DNA of 53,452 nt, taken from contig CAJUCT010000028.1 in NCBI GenBank assembly GCA_910585015.1, positions 1 through 53,452 on the forward strand, written 5' to 3'. The notes under the pieces were generated by a model. That model did not search any database and was not told where the DNA came from. It worked only from the letters and a program-made list of their open reading frames with translations. The DNA is from an uncultured Acetatifactor sp. (GTDB taxonomy: Bacteria > Bacillota > Clostridia > Lachnospirales > Lachnospiraceae). The translations under genes and the position numbers were made by a program. This document shows positions 33,385-42,669 of the stretch, piece after piece (the first letter of the stretch is position 1; each line of letters opens with the position of its first letter).

Positions 33385-34422
33385 TCAGTATATGGCCGCT
33401 TGGGCTTCCCTGTATTGCCTTTCTTTTTCCTGCTCGTATGCCTCCATCTTCCCGTCCCACACCCGGGCCAGGTGCTCCTCGCCCCGGCGGTCCGGCAGAC
33501 CTGCCTCCTGCCGCAGCACTTCCCCCAGATATCCGGTGATCTTTTCCGCGCCGGACAGGTTCAGATGTAATCCCGCGTCGTAGGTGTCCGTGGTAAAATC
33601 CAGTCCCGTCTCCTCCGCAAGTTCCAGAAAATTGATATACAGCAGATCATTTTCCGCAGCATAGTTCTGGATCTGCTCCTCCCACTGGTCATACCAGTAA
33701 GGATAAAGGCTGGGGGCTTTCACCAGAATCAACCGGATATCATTTTCCCGACACAATGCGGTTATCCTGTCCATATAAGCCCAGGCGTTCTCTCCAAACC
33801 GGTAATCCGCCAGTATCCTGCCCTCCGGCACATTCTCCGCCGGTTTTACGTCCACCCGCATATAGTAGCCATTGTGGGAAACCTTGGGACTGCTGAACAT
33901 ATAGCGCACATCCTCCGCTCCCAACTCACTCCACCTGGAGTGATAGCGCAGCAGGGGGAAAACATAGTCCAGAAAATGCTCCTCCTGTGTCATGGAGGCC
34001 CGGATGGCGTCCGCCTTGGACCGGGACCACCTCATGCCCTCTAAGGTCATTCGATTGTAAGCCTCCCTCTGGGGCTCATTGTACTGCATGGCCAGCACAT
34101 TAAAGATCACCGCCTGGGGCTTTTCGTACCGCAGCGTGTCTTCCAGCAGATAGTAGGACTGCCAGATCAGCTGCTGGGCGCTGCCCCGGATATAGCTGTT
34201 GATGCCGTAATCCCGCCACAGTACCACAGGGGAAAAATTCTCATAAACCTCGCAGTCCCCGATAAAGATCACATCGTGGTCTTTTTCCTCCTCATAATAC
34301 TCCGCTATCAGCGCTCCTTCCACCACGTCCGCCGCGTATTTAGGCATCAGCAGCCGCTGCAGGAGGTACAAACTCGCCAGCACAATCACCGCCGTACCCA
34401 TAAACTTCCATATCTTTTTCAA
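33385..34422 (-). CDS. DltD/AlgJ-like SGNH-type protein
   Basis: This protein (about 345 residues) has one N-terminal membrane segment (WKFMGTAVIVLASLYLL) and an extracytoplasmic SGNH-like domain. The motifs are GD[C/S] block FIGDCEVYENFSP, with Cys where Ser is usual, and the C-terminal Asp/His block DAGLHLNLSGAEKI. In Dlt systems the last protein hands the acyl group to the polymer. The TTG at 34422 has GAGGAATATT before it; an in-frame TTG at 34455 overlaps the MBOAT stop as TTGA and is the alternative. If Cys truly replaces the nucleophile Ser, the chemistry may differ. Confidence 0.7.
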   Translation of the reverse strand: MKKIWKFMGTAVIVLASLYLLQRLLMPKYAADVVEGALIAEYYEEEKDHDVIFIGDCEVYENFSPVVLWRDYGINSYIRGSAQQLIWQSYYLLEDTLRYEKPQAVIFNVLAMQYNEPQREAYNRMTLEGMRWSRSKADAIRASMTQEEHFLDYVFPLLRYHSRWSELGAEDVRYMFSSPKVSHNGYYMRVDVKPAENVPEGRILADYRFGENAWAYMDRITALCRENDIRLILVKAPSLYPYWYDQWEEQIQNYAAENDLLYINFLELAEETGLDFTTDTYDAGLHLNLSGAEKITGYLGEVLRQEAGLPDRRGEEHLARVWDGKMEAYEQEKERQYREAQAAIY

Positions 34423-34451
34423 AATATTCCTCTTTCCCGCATACCCCTGCC

Positions 34452-36044
34452 TCAAAACTGATTATAGATAAACTGGCTGGCGTCGTACCCGATACCATAG
34501 GCCCCTGCCAGCAGAACCGCCAGAAACAGGCCATACCAGATAAGAAATCGCACCGGATAGGGCTTCGCGGCGATCCTGTCCCGGACGCTGCCGCTCCTCT
34601 GCGCCAGGCTCACCGCCACCAGCAATACCAGGCCCACCAGCAGCACCCCGTAATCCACCACGCCAAGCCCGATGTCCAGCAGCGATCCGTCCCATAGGAT
34701 ATGCCAGTTGTGTTCTGTGAACAGAGTGCCAAACATTCGGAAAGTCAGGGGCACATCCCGGTAACAGTCAAAGGTGCGCAGGCAGCTCATCACCAATATG
34801 GTGCGCAGCACTTGAAACAGCTTATACCACCCTCTGCCCTGCACGTCAAAGCGTCCGTGAAAGCGGGCATACAGCGGCTCCAACTCCTGGGAAACCATGA
34901 GCACCACCCAGTTGCCCAGCCCCCACACCACAAAATTCCAGCTTGCGCCGTGCCAGATGCCGGTGGCCAGCCAGACCGCGAAGGAGGAGAAATAGATCGG
35001 TATCCTCTTGCCGATATTTTCCCCCAGATGGGCCCTTGCGAACTTAGAGAGCTTCAGCATGGGTTTGCAGACGGATATGGGGTAAAAAATGTAATCCGTG
35101 AACCAGGTTCCCATAGTGATGTGCCATCTGCGCCAGTACTCCTTGACAGACTTGGAGAAATAGGGGCGGTTGAAGTTCTCCTTCACCCCGATCCCCAGAG
35201 CCTGCGCAATACCTATGGTGATATCAATACCCCCGGTGAAGTCCGCGTACAACTCCAGAGCATAGAACATCATGCCCACGAATACATAGGCTCCACGGTA
35301 AGTCTCCGCGCCGCGGATAATGGTGTTGACCCCTGTCAAAATCCGGTCGGCGATTACCATTTTCTTAAAATAGCCCCACAGAATCCTCTCCAGCCCATAG
35401 CAGAACTTTTGGGTGTCGAAAACATGCTCCTCATAGAGGCTCTGGGCCAGGTCGCCGAAACGGCTGATGGGTCCCTGTATCAGCTGGGGAAAAAAGGACA
35501 CAAACAGGGCCAGTTTAAAGGGACTTTTCTCCGCCGCCACCGTCCCCCTGTACACGTCAATCAGATATCCCAGGGCCTGGAACGTATAAAAAGAGATACC
35601 CATGGGCAGCGCAATGTCCCAGAATCCAAACTGCCGTGAACTGCCCGCCGCCCGCAGCAGCCCGTTCACGTTGTAGATGGCAAAATTGGTGTACTTTACC
35701 ACCGCCAGAATGCCCAGGTTTAAAAGCAGGCATCCCAGCAGCCATCTCCACTGTCTGGTTTTCATCCTGTCCTTATAAGCCTTTTTCTCCTCCTTGGAGA
35801 GTTGTTCCTTTGGGGCCTTCAGGTAAGCTTTCTGCTGCTGCCCTGTCCTTTCGATCCGGAGAGCGGCAAAATAGGTGGTCACCGTGGTGACCAAGATATA
35901 CAGCAGCCAGGAGGGCCCGGCTATAAAATAGAACAGATAAGAGGCCGCCAGAAGCAGTTCCCACTGAAAACGTCTTGGAATCAGATAGTACAGCAAAAAC
36001 AATACTGCCGTAAAGCCCAAAAACCCATAGGATGTAAAAAGCAT
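34452..36044 (-). CDS. MBOAT acyltransferase, DltB-like
   Basis: MBOAT proteins move an acyl or aminoacyl group across the membrane. The 530-residue protein has about ten membrane segments, WRRWHITMGTWFTDYIFYPI, and the catalytic His in WHGASWNFVVWG. It follows the carrier-protein gene by 6 bp and leads into the SGNH-like gene. The order ligase, carrier, MBOAT, SGNH differs from dltABCD only in the position of the carrier gene. Related MBOAT systems O-acetylate alginate or other polysaccharides, but those lack the ligase and carrier. Confidence 0.87.
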   Translation of the reverse strand: MLFTSYGFLGFTAVLFLLYYLIPRRFQWELLLAASYLFYFIAGPSWLLYILVTTVTTYFAALRIERTGQQQKAYLKAPKEQLSKEEKKAYKDRMKTRQWRWLLGCLLLNLGILAVVKYTNFAIYNVNGLLRAAGSSRQFGFWDIALPMGISFYTFQALGYLIDVYRGTVAAEKSPFKLALFVSFFPQLIQGPISRFGDLAQSLYEEHVFDTQKFCYGLERILWGYFKKMVIADRILTGVNTIIRGAETYRGAYVFVGMMFYALELYADFTGGIDITIGIAQALGIGVKENFNRPYFSKSVKEYWRRWHITMGTWFTDYIFYPISVCKPMLKLSKFARAHLGENIGKRIPIYFSSFAVWLATGIWHGASWNFVVWGLGNWVVLMVSQELEPLYARFHGRFDVQGRGWYKLFQVLRTILVMSCLRTFDCYRDVPLTFRMFGTLFTEHNWHILWDGSLLDIGLGVVDYGVLLVGLVLLVAVSLAQRSGSVRDRIAAKPYPVRFLIWYGLFLAVLLAGAYGIGYDASQFIYNQF

Positions 36045-36050
36045 GGCCGG

Positions 36051-36281
36051 TTATTCCTCGTCTTCCAATTCCTGGATCAGGGCATACAGCGCCTCTGCGG
36101 AATTAAAGTTCTGGGGGGTGATCTTCTCCGCCGTGATCGTCACGTCAAAACAATCGTTGATCTCCGCAATGATGGACACAATATCAAAGGAGTCCAGTAT
36201 CTTATCGTCAATCAAAGTGTCACAGGTCTCAAAATCCACCTCCGGGTGCAAATCTCTCAAAATCTCCAACAGATCTTCCAT
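36051..36281 (-). CDS. Acyl/aminoacyl carrier protein, DltC-like
   Basis: The 76-residue acidic helical protein carries the phosphopantetheine site in LDSFDIVSII (Ser near residue 36). It would carry the activated amino acid as a thioester between the ligase and the MBOAT protein. ATG 36281 has GAGGAAGGAAAA before it; the frame is open upstream to 36422 through repeat DNA, which is not part of the protein. A family A repeat fills the gap to the ligase gene. Confidence 0.85.
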   Translation of the reverse strand: MEDLLEILRDLHPEVDFETCDTLIDDKILDSFDIVSIIAEINDCFDVTITAEKITPQNFNSAEALYALIQELEDEE

Positions 36282-36306
36282 TTTTCCTTCCTCGCTTTCT
36301 ATATTT

Positions 36307-36430
36307 GAGTTCCGCATATCCCCTACAAGCACACGACACCGTTGATGAATATCCGGCCGCTTAGGCGTCCTGATATCCATCAGTGTACTTTCCGGGGATA
36401 TGCTGTTTTTTGAGTTCCGCATATCCCCTA
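36307..36430 (-). repeat. Family A repeat between ligase and carrier-protein genes
   Basis: R1 TAGGGGATATGCGGAACTC (36412-36430) begins at the ligase stop codon itself. Then comes the complementary segment AACAGCATATCCCC, and a hairpin whose loop holds GGACGCCTAAGCGGCCGGA. Last is an identical R2 (36307-36325). R1 and R2 match base for base over 19 bp. The middle segment pairs fully (10 bp) with either. Confidence 0.75.
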
Positions 36431-37939
36431 CTTACTCTGGTAACTTTGTTTTAAGGTCACACGGTCAATCTTGCCGTTGGCCGTGAGGGGCATCTGCTCC
36501 AGGCGCATCATGCGGTTGGGAACCATGTATCTGGGCAGCTTGTCCCGCAGGGCCGCAGCCAGTTCCTTCTCCTCCATAGTCCCCACATAATATAGCACAA
36601 TCTTACCCTTTTTGTCATCATAGATACAGCCGGAAAGTCTGACGCCTTCCACCGTATTGGCACATACCTCTATCTCTCCCAACTCAATGCGGTGCCCCAT
36701 ATGCTTGATCTGATAGTCCTTGCGGGAGACGAACATCAACTCTCCCCGCTCATTATAACGCCCCAGGTCTCCGGTTCGGTAGATCAGTTCCGGGTAGGCG
36801 GTGTTTAAGGGATTCTGCACAAACACTTCGTTCGTCTTTTCGAAATTGTTGTAATACCCCAGAGTCAGAGAAGTGCCCCGGATACAGATCTCCCCGGTTT
36901 CACCCTGCTCCGCCCTCTCGTTTTTCTCGTTTAAAAGGAGGATCTCCGTGTTCTGAAAAGGACGGCCGATGGGGATTGCCTCTCCCGGCGCAAAGTCCCG
37001 GTCCACCCTGTAATAGCAGCACATGCCGGTCCCCTCCGTGGGGCCGTAAAGATTCACGAACTTTGCCTGGGGCAGTACGGCCCGCCAGGCCGCAAACTGC
37101 TTGATGGGGAATACCTCGCTGCCGAAGGCCACGGTCCTCAGATGCTCCGGCACCACTGTCTGGAAGGCGCCAAAGGCGGAGATCATGGTCAGGGCGGACA
37201 CCACCCAGCATATGGTGTTGATTCCATGGTCATTTAAATACTCCACCAGCTTGATGGGAAACATAAACAAGTCCCTGGGGATCAGGTAGGTGGTGGCGCC
37301 GAATTTCAATGTGGGATACAACTCCTTCAGACAAGCGTCAAAATACAGCGGCGTCTGGTTGCCAAACACCGTGTCCTCGTCAAACTCCAGTACCTCCGAC
37401 AGCTGCTCGATATAGTCGATGACGGAACGGTGACAGGCTGCCACACCCTTGGGCACTCCCGTAGATCCGGAGGTAAACACTATGTAGATGGGATCCGTGT
37501 CAATGGCCCGGCGGCGTATGTCCTCCAGGGCCTCCTGGTCCACCGCCGTCTGGCAGATCTCGTCATACAGGACCACCTTCCCGCCAAAATCAAATTTCTC
37601 CGCGATCTTCCGGGTCATGGCATCACAGATCAGGATCTGAGCCTGCACGTTCTCCAATATAAGTTGGATCCGGCTGGCAGGCATCTCCTCGTCAATGGGT
37701 ACATAGAAATCCCCCGCCGCAATCACGCCGAAGAATGCCGCAATCTCTCTGGGATGCTTATTCATAAATACCACCACAGGCTTTTTGTAAACCCCCTGAC
37801 CGTGCAGAAACGTGCCCACGGCCCGGCTCTGGTCATAGACCTGCGCAAAGGTCAGGGCCTCTTCGTCATTGGCAAACGCTATTTTATCCGGCTTTTCCGC
37901 TACAATCTGATCCAGATAGTTCAGTACATGATTCTGCAT
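36428..37939 (-). CDS. Amino-acid adenylation ligase, DltA-like
   Basis: This acyl-adenylate enzyme activates an amino acid with ATP and loads it on the carrier protein. In 503 residues it has P-loop FTSGSTGVPKGV (about residue 152), NLYGPTEGTG, YRTGDLGRY, the hinge VSRKDYQIKHMGHRIELGE, and Lys in TANGKIDR near the C-terminus. Length and motif order match D-alanine ligases of the Dlt type. I cannot read the substrate from the pocket without a structure. AGAGG lies 5 bases before the ATG. Confidence 0.88.
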   Translation of the reverse strand: MQNHVLNYLDQIVAEKPDKIAFANDEEALTFAQVYDQSRAVGTFLHGQGVYKKPVVVFMNKHPREIAAFFGVIAAGDFYVPIDEEMPASRIQLILENVQAQILICDAMTRKIAEKFDFGGKVVLYDEICQTAVDQEALEDIRRRAIDTDPIYIVFTSGSTGVPKGVAACHRSVIDYIEQLSEVLEFDEDTVFGNQTPLYFDACLKELYPTLKFGATTYLIPRDLFMFPIKLVEYLNDHGINTICWVVSALTMISAFGAFQTVVPEHLRTVAFGSEVFPIKQFAAWRAVLPQAKFVNLYGPTEGTGMCCYYRVDRDFAPGEAIPIGRPFQNTEILLLNEKNERAEQGETGEICIRGTSLTLGYYNNFEKTNEVFVQNPLNTAYPELIYRTGDLGRYNERGELMFVSRKDYQIKHMGHRIELGEIEVCANTVEGVRLSGCIYDDKKGKIVLYYVGTMEEKELAAALRDKLPRYMVPNRMMRLEQMPLTANGKIDRVTLKQSYQSK

Positions 37940-38042
37940 AATAACCTCTGTTCTCGTTTTCGGATTTTGCTCCCGGCAAACTCCTGACGCACTATCAATA
38001 TTGTGTAAAAAATATTACCTTTTCCCCGGGATGCCGTATCGT

Positions 38043-38756
38043 CTAGGTTATCAAAGTCTCATATTCCTTCTTCAGACGTCCGCAGCACAGCACCGCCTTC
38101 CTGGCCAGCACATCCAACACATCCAGAAAGCCCGGTTCCAGCCTGTAATCTCTCTTAATCAGGGACAACTCCGTGCAGGCCAGCAGTATGACCTGCGCCC
38201 CACGGGCAAAAAGACGCCCCGACACCGCCTCAAACAGCGGAAATTCCACTGGCTTTCCCGCCTTGACATTTTTATAGATCAGATGCATCACCGCTTTCTG
38301 ATCCTCTTCACCCGGCACAATACAGCCGATTCCGTGTCCCGCCAGGCAGGTCTGAAACAGACTGCTGGCCAGAGTTCCATCCGTTGCCAGGATACCCACG
38401 CAGGCAATCCCTGTCTGCTCCAAATAAATTGCGGTCTCTTCTATCGCATGGAGAATGGGCACCCCCACCTCCGCTTCCAGCTGCTCCTGAAAATAGTGGG
38501 CCGTGATACAGGGAATGGCAAGCATCTCCGCCCCCTGGGCAACCAGCCCCCGCCCTGCCGCCGCCATCTGCGGCAGGGGGTTGTCTATGCTCTGTCCCAG
38601 GATATACCGGGTCCGGTCCGGTATCTGGGGTTTGCTGTGCAAAATTACCTCCATGTGCTCCTGATCCATGGCCGCGTCGCTCATCTGAACGAGCAGTTGT
38701 AAAAAATATGCCGATGCCATGGGCCCCAGCCCCCCAAGCACACCTAATGTTTTCAT
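38043..38756 (-). CDS. Aspartate/glutamate racemase family protein
   Basis: This PLP-independent racemase family uses two Cys residues as acid and base; both are present, in AIPCITAHYF (about residue 88) and LLACTELSLI (about 195). The 237-residue protein starts MKTLGVLGGLGPMAS, typical of RacX/YgeA-like members. GGAGGGGG lies 7 bases before the ATG. It is next to and upstream of the DltA-like ligase in the same direction, so it may supply a D-amino acid to that system. This is inferred from position. Substrate unknown. Confidence 0.85.
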   Translation of the reverse strand: MKTLGVLGGLGPMASAYFLQLLVQMSDAAMDQEHMEVILHSKPQIPDRTRYILGQSIDNPLPQMAAAGRGLVAQGAEMLAIPCITAHYFQEQLEAEVGVPILHAIEETAIYLEQTGIACVGILATDGTLASSLFQTCLAGHGIGCIVPGEEDQKAVMHLIYKNVKAGKPVEFPLFEAVSGRLFARGAQVILLACTELSLIKRDYRLEPGFLDVLDVLARKAVLCCGRLKKEYETLIT

Positions 38757-38807
38757 ATGTATAACCCCCTCCAGCGATATTTACGGCAATGCAGTTTTCT
38801 CCTGGAT

Positions 38808-40457
38808 TCAGTTGATCTCCGGATATGCCGTGGGATCATAGTTATGACTTCTGTAATGGATACTGGAATATTCCATCAGCTGCGCATCCGTCCACATGAA
38901 AAAGACCGTGTGATCCGTTCTGGGGGTGGTGTCAAAATGATACCATCCGTCCCCCACATCCACCAGATTCCAGTAATGTTCCCTCTTGGTGGGAATCTTG
39001 GCTATGTCCATATTTTTTATGCCGGCCCTGGTCAGCAGCGCCTTGGCGGTGCTGGCATAAACATAGCAGTCCCCCTGCCTTCTGGCCAGCCCTTCATAGG
39101 CCGCCCTGACCCAGTCGCCCTTCTCGGAATGGTTGATATAGCCCACATTCCGCCGGATATAGTTATAGATGGCCAGCGCCTTGTCCCAGTCGGTCATCTC
39201 CGGGGTGATAATGGATGCCAGCACCGCGTCCGCCAGGGCATTCACCTCCTCAATGGTGTGCTCCCTGACAATGACTGTGAGTTGTACCGTCACGCTGGCA
39301 GTATTGCCCGCCGCGTCCGACGCCGTGTAGATAACAGGATAAACTCCCTCTTTCTGCAAGTTCACGCTGTCGGTGTCCACCGTCAGCTGCAGGCCCTCCG
39401 GGCAGTTGTCCTCCACCGTGACATTTTTACGGTAAGAGACACCGTCCCCTATGTAAATCAGCAGATTTTTGGCTCCCTGAATCACCGGCGGCTCCACATC
39501 CTCCACCAGCGTGAGGTTCACCGTCTTCACGGTCTCATTGCCGCCCTCGTCTGTGAATACAATCTCCAGCTGCTGGGTGCCCGCAAAGGATAAATCGGGT
39601 TCCTCCCGGAAAGCCATCGTCACCGTAGTGGCGTCCTCCACCCTGGTGACAAAATCCTCCACCGGCCTGGGCAGCACCGCAAAGCCTTCGATGTCATGGA
39701 CCTGTACCAAGGGAGGAACGGTATCCCTGACATGCAGCATGGAGGTGTAATCCTCCCCGTCCACCCGTATGACCACCTCGTAATCTCCCACCTTGTGATA
39801 GTCCAAATCCGCCACCCTGGTGACAAAACCGCCTTCCGCATCTTCCAGCAGAAAACTATCCACACTGGGAAAAGCCAGTCCGGCCTCCACCGTCAAGTCT
39901 CCCACCACCGGAGAGACCAACAACTCCGACTCCACAACCGTCCGATTGCCGCCCCTGTCCGTCAATGCCACCTGCACAGTCTGACGGCCGGGCCTGGCAA
40001 AATCCGGCTCTTTCTCATAGGCGATATCCACCGCCGTGGCATCGGAAATATTTTCCACAAAATCCTCAGGCACACATCTCTCTCCCAGTTCCAGATATAT
40101 TATGGGCACCGCCTGGCCGGCAGGGGCTATGGTGTCCTGGATCACCAGTATGCAGCTGTGGGTAAACCACCCGCTTTTTACTTTTACCTGGTATCTCCCC
40201 GGTTCCGTGATGGAAAAAGGCTGACTGTCCTCTGTGAAAAAAGCCGCTTCATCCTGATTTTTCAGGAAATCAGAGGGGGTGACCAAAACACCTGCTTCCA
40301 CCCGGCACAGCTTGTAGGCCAGGCTGTCCACATAGAGCCAGCCGCCCACGGCCAGTATGATAAGCAGCAGAAAGGCCACCCCCGCAAAGATTATCTTTTT
40401 CCGCCTATTCAGTTCTCTCTCGTTATTCTCCGTCTTCGGCTCACACGCTGTCTGCAT
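38808..40457 (-). CDS. Membrane-anchored transglutaminase-like protein with Ig-like repeats
   Basis: The 549-residue protein has one membrane segment (about residues 20-42), then four or five bacterial Ig-like repeats, recognisable by GDYEVVIRV, TDEGGNETVKTV and SDAAGNTASVTVQ, and a C-terminal transglutaminase-like domain. The triad is Cys in RQGDCYVYAS, His in REHYWNLVDV and Asp in WYHFDTTP. Such proteins sit outside the cell and may cut or crosslink wall-linked proteins. The ribosome binding site is weak. It lies between the racemase and the ibrAB-like pair. Confidence 0.85.
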   Translation of the reverse strand: MQTACEPKTENNERELNRRKKIIFAGVAFLLLIILAVGGWLYVDSLAYKLCRVEAGVLVTPSDFLKNQDEAAFFTEDSQPFSITEPGRYQVKVKSGWFTHSCILVIQDTIAPAGQAVPIIYLELGERCVPEDFVENISDATAVDIAYEKEPDFARPGRQTVQVALTDRGGNRTVVESELLVSPVVGDLTVEAGLAFPSVDSFLLEDAEGGFVTRVADLDYHKVGDYEVVIRVDGEDYTSMLHVRDTVPPLVQVHDIEGFAVLPRPVEDFVTRVEDATTVTMAFREEPDLSFAGTQQLEIVFTDEGGNETVKTVNLTLVEDVEPPVIQGAKNLLIYIGDGVSYRKNVTVEDNCPEGLQLTVDTDSVNLQKEGVYPVIYTASDAAGNTASVTVQLTVIVREHTIEEVNALADAVLASIITPEMTDWDKALAIYNYIRRNVGYINHSEKGDWVRAAYEGLARRQGDCYVYASTAKALLTRAGIKNMDIAKIPTKREHYWNLVDVGDGWYHFDTTPRTDHTVFFMWTDAQLMEYSSIHYRSHNYDPTAYPEIN

Positions 40458-40566
40458 TTTGCTTCACTGTCCTATGAATTCCTATTACGGGTACTTTTCT
40501 GTACGCCAACATCTCGGTTATAGTATCACTGATATGCCTTTTTGTCAATTCCTTAATCTTCCCGCC

Positions 40567-41091
40567 TCAGTCCTCTTCTTCCGACGGATGCCACGCTTTG
40601 CCAAATTTTACATCTTTAAAGAGAGCTGTCAGGCCGGTGATCTGCTTCAGACGCAGGATCTCGTCCTTGTCCATCCCCAGATGTTTGGCGATCCATGCGT
40701 CGCTTCGCCCCAGTTCGTGGAGTTCCTTCACAATGTTGCTCATCAGTTCCACATTGTGAGTACCTCTGGCACGATTGTGCCGCACCGTGCTGGCCATCCG
40801 CTGATCTATAGGCTTGTCAATAACAGAGACGGGAAGCAGCCCCCCCTCCCGCTCATAGATATCGGGGTGTTCCAACATAACCCTGTAGCGGTGAAAGCCG
40901 TCTACGATCACATAAATATCCTCCTCGTTGTCATGATAGCAGACCACCGGCATGGTATAGCCATCCTCCCTGATGCTCTCATACAAAAGCCGCATCTCCG
41001 GCGGCGCTACCTTGTTTGGATTGTAAGTGTTGGCCTTCACCTTGTCTATAGGAACCGATATTACCTGATATACGGGACTCTTATATTCCAT
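40567..41091 (-). CDS. IbrB-like ParB/sulfiredoxin-domain protein
   Basis: The 174-residue protein has a ParB N-terminal-type fold: ISVPIDKVKANTYNPNKV, DGYTMPVVCYHD, VDGFHRYRVML (the phosphate-binding ExxxR-type block; here DGFHR), then a helix-turn-helix-like segment GRSDAWIAKHLGMDKDEILR. It follows the PAPS-reductase-like gene by 16 bp. The same pair in enterobacteria is named ibrA/ibrB from an effect on immunoglobulin-binding proteins; biochemical activity is not established. ParB-like domains can bind or hydrolyse CTP or ATP, which makes a nucleotide-dependent partner plausible. Confidence 0.75.
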   Translation of the reverse strand: MEYKSPVYQVISVPIDKVKANTYNPNKVAPPEMRLLYESIREDGYTMPVVCYHDNEEDIYVIVDGFHRYRVMLEHPDIYEREGGLLPVSVIDKPIDQRMASTVRHNRARGTHNVELMSNIVKELHELGRSDAWIAKHLGMDKDEILRLKQITGLTALFKDVKFGKAWHPSEEED

Positions 41092-41107
41092 ACCGCCTCT
41101 CCTGTTC

Positions 41108-42430
41108 TCAAACTATTTCCTCAATACTCTGGTATTTTCGCCGTATGGCATCTATCTGTCTCTGCTGCTCCCTGGTCAGCCCAAAACCCATGAAACGGCA
41201 GTTGTGGTCATTTTTCAGGATGCAGAAGCACATGCGCTTCCAACTGGGAATGTCCTTGGTGGACTTGATATCATCCGTGTTGTCCGGGATTCTTCCCACA
41301 AATATAATCCGGGATTTCTTGTTAAGGGTATAGTTGGATACCCCGTTCCGCCGGATGGCATAGCCGTGCTCCTGCAGTTCCCGTATGGTTTCCTCATCCA
41401 GCCCGCCCCCTGTCTTGTGCCAGAAAATAATGGAAGTGTTAAACTTTTTGACATAGTTGTTCCGCAGGCGCTTGGGCAGCGTATCCAGCAGGAACCGGGT
41501 GTAGGACTCCCAGGTATGTCCTTCGGGAAGAGTGACATTGCGGTATCCCATGGCCCTGGTCTTCCCGTAGATACATGCAAAATTCGCCCCTTTGACCCTA
41601 CCCACCAGCTTCACCCAGATCTCCGGGTCGATGACTCTGTACAGATTCAGGGAATCCTTGGAATAATCGTTAAAGGGAGAGGCCACGCGCATCTGAGACA
41701 CCTTCAGCCCCGCCATATAGTACAAGTCATACAGACGATTATAATCATAGTCAAAGAGGTAGTTGGCGTGCCACACATCGCTCTGGGACCAGTCATACAG
41801 GGGGGAGGCGCACCATACGTCCTTGAACTGCTTGCTGATCCAGCACTCTCCGTTATATCCGTATCTCTTATTCAAAAAGCCGCTGTACCTCTGCAGGGAC
41901 TCCTCCGCCCGCATCCCCAGGAGACACACCGTCTTCCCCTCTCCCTGGCTTTCCTTGTACCATCTGCCGAACTGCTTCGCCAGATCCTCCTGGTGCATAC
42001 GGTAGCGGTAAGTGGTGATGGGATTATTATCCAGATTGATCACATATTCCTTGTCCGGCATGGGCCTGACCCAACTATCCTTCTTGGTATCATCCCAGGG
42101 ATACCAATACATTTCATAGCTGCTGAGAGCCGTACGGGTAGCCATAGGCAGGCAGACCCAATAGATGTCGGCCTCCTCCTTGATACGCTCAAAGGTTCGC
42201 TCTATGTACTCTGTTGTCACAGTGTACTGGGCCTCAAAATCCTGATGGTACACGCCTATTTTCCTGTGAGGATAGTGCTTTTTTTTGTAATCCAGCACCA
42301 GGTTCAGCAGCAGACCGCTGTCCTTTCCTCCCGAAAAAGAGATATAGATGTTGTCAAATTCCTCAAAGATCAGCTTCAGACGCTGCTGAAAACTTTCATA
42401 AACATCGCATTCCTCATATTCCCTTAACAT
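41108..42430 (-). CDS. IbrA-like PAPS-reductase-superfamily protein (DUF3440)
   Basis: The 440-residue protein has a PP-loop ATP pyrophosphatase motif SFSGGKDSGLLL (about residue 30), VYHQDFEAQYTVTTEYIER, and a second half with GMRAEESLQRYS, WISKQFKDVWCASPLYDWS and KRMCFCILKNDHNCRFMGFG. This is the IbrA/DUF3440 arrangement. Relatives in the superfamily include CysH and DndC (DNA phosphorothioation). No other Dnd genes are near, and CysH's C-terminal ECGLH motif is absent. The ATG follows GGGAGCGAT. It forms a two-gene unit with the IbrB-like gene. Confidence 0.8.
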   Translation of the reverse strand: MLREYEECDVYESFQQRLKLIFEEFDNIYISFSGGKDSGLLLNLVLDYKKKHYPHRKIGVYHQDFEAQYTVTTEYIERTFERIKEEADIYWVCLPMATRTALSSYEMYWYPWDDTKKDSWVRPMPDKEYVINLDNNPITTYRYRMHQEDLAKQFGRWYKESQGEGKTVCLLGMRAEESLQRYSGFLNKRYGYNGECWISKQFKDVWCASPLYDWSQSDVWHANYLFDYDYNRLYDLYYMAGLKVSQMRVASPFNDYSKDSLNLYRVIDPEIWVKLVGRVKGANFACIYGKTRAMGYRNVTLPEGHTWESYTRFLLDTLPKRLRNNYVKKFNTSIIFWHKTGGGLDEETIRELQEHGYAIRRNGVSNYTLNKKSRIIFVGRIPDNTDDIKSTKDIPSWKRMCFCILKNDHNCRFMGFGLTREQQRQIDAIRRKYQSIEEIV

Positions 42431-42486
42431 ATCGCTCCCTCTGTCCCTATTCTTCTGTAAACCATGACCACCCTATAAAAGCCCTT

Positions 42487-42576
42487 AAAACCGGAGTTTT
42501 CATAGTGCCCCCAACCATAATCCCGGCAAAAGCGGCCGAATGGCCATCCATGCTATGAAAGCCGGAACTTTCATAG
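42487..42576. repeat. Repeat pair upstream of the ibrA-like gene, possibly family A-related
   Basis: AAAACCGGAGTTTTCATAG (42487-42505) and AAAGCCGGAACTTTCATAG (42558-42576) are direct repeats. The second is preceded by CTATG and closes the hairpin CTATGAAAG/CTTTCATAG. CGGCCG lies between them. The direct-repeat-plus-complement layout recalls family A, with different stems and opposite orientation. No gene is seen between 42431 and 42669. Confidence 0.4.
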
Positions 42577-42669
42577 TATAAAATAGCACAAACTGCGCAA
42601 TGTAATTACCAAAATTTTCCAGATACTAAAAAACTTTATCACAAATTACGTTAAATTTCAACAAAAAAA

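Noticed and set aside
36282..36422. N-terminal extension of the carrier protein
   Set aside because: The extra 47 codons translate repeat DNA; the ATG at 36281 has the ribosome binding site and gives the normal carrier length.
36307..36430. Direct repeats with a spacer, CRISPR-like
   Set aside because: Only two copies, with a self-complementary middle that also pairs with the repeats; no cas genes in the window.
41204..42427. Plus-strand ORF of 407 codons
   Set aside because: Antisense to the ibrA-like gene, no start signal or domain.
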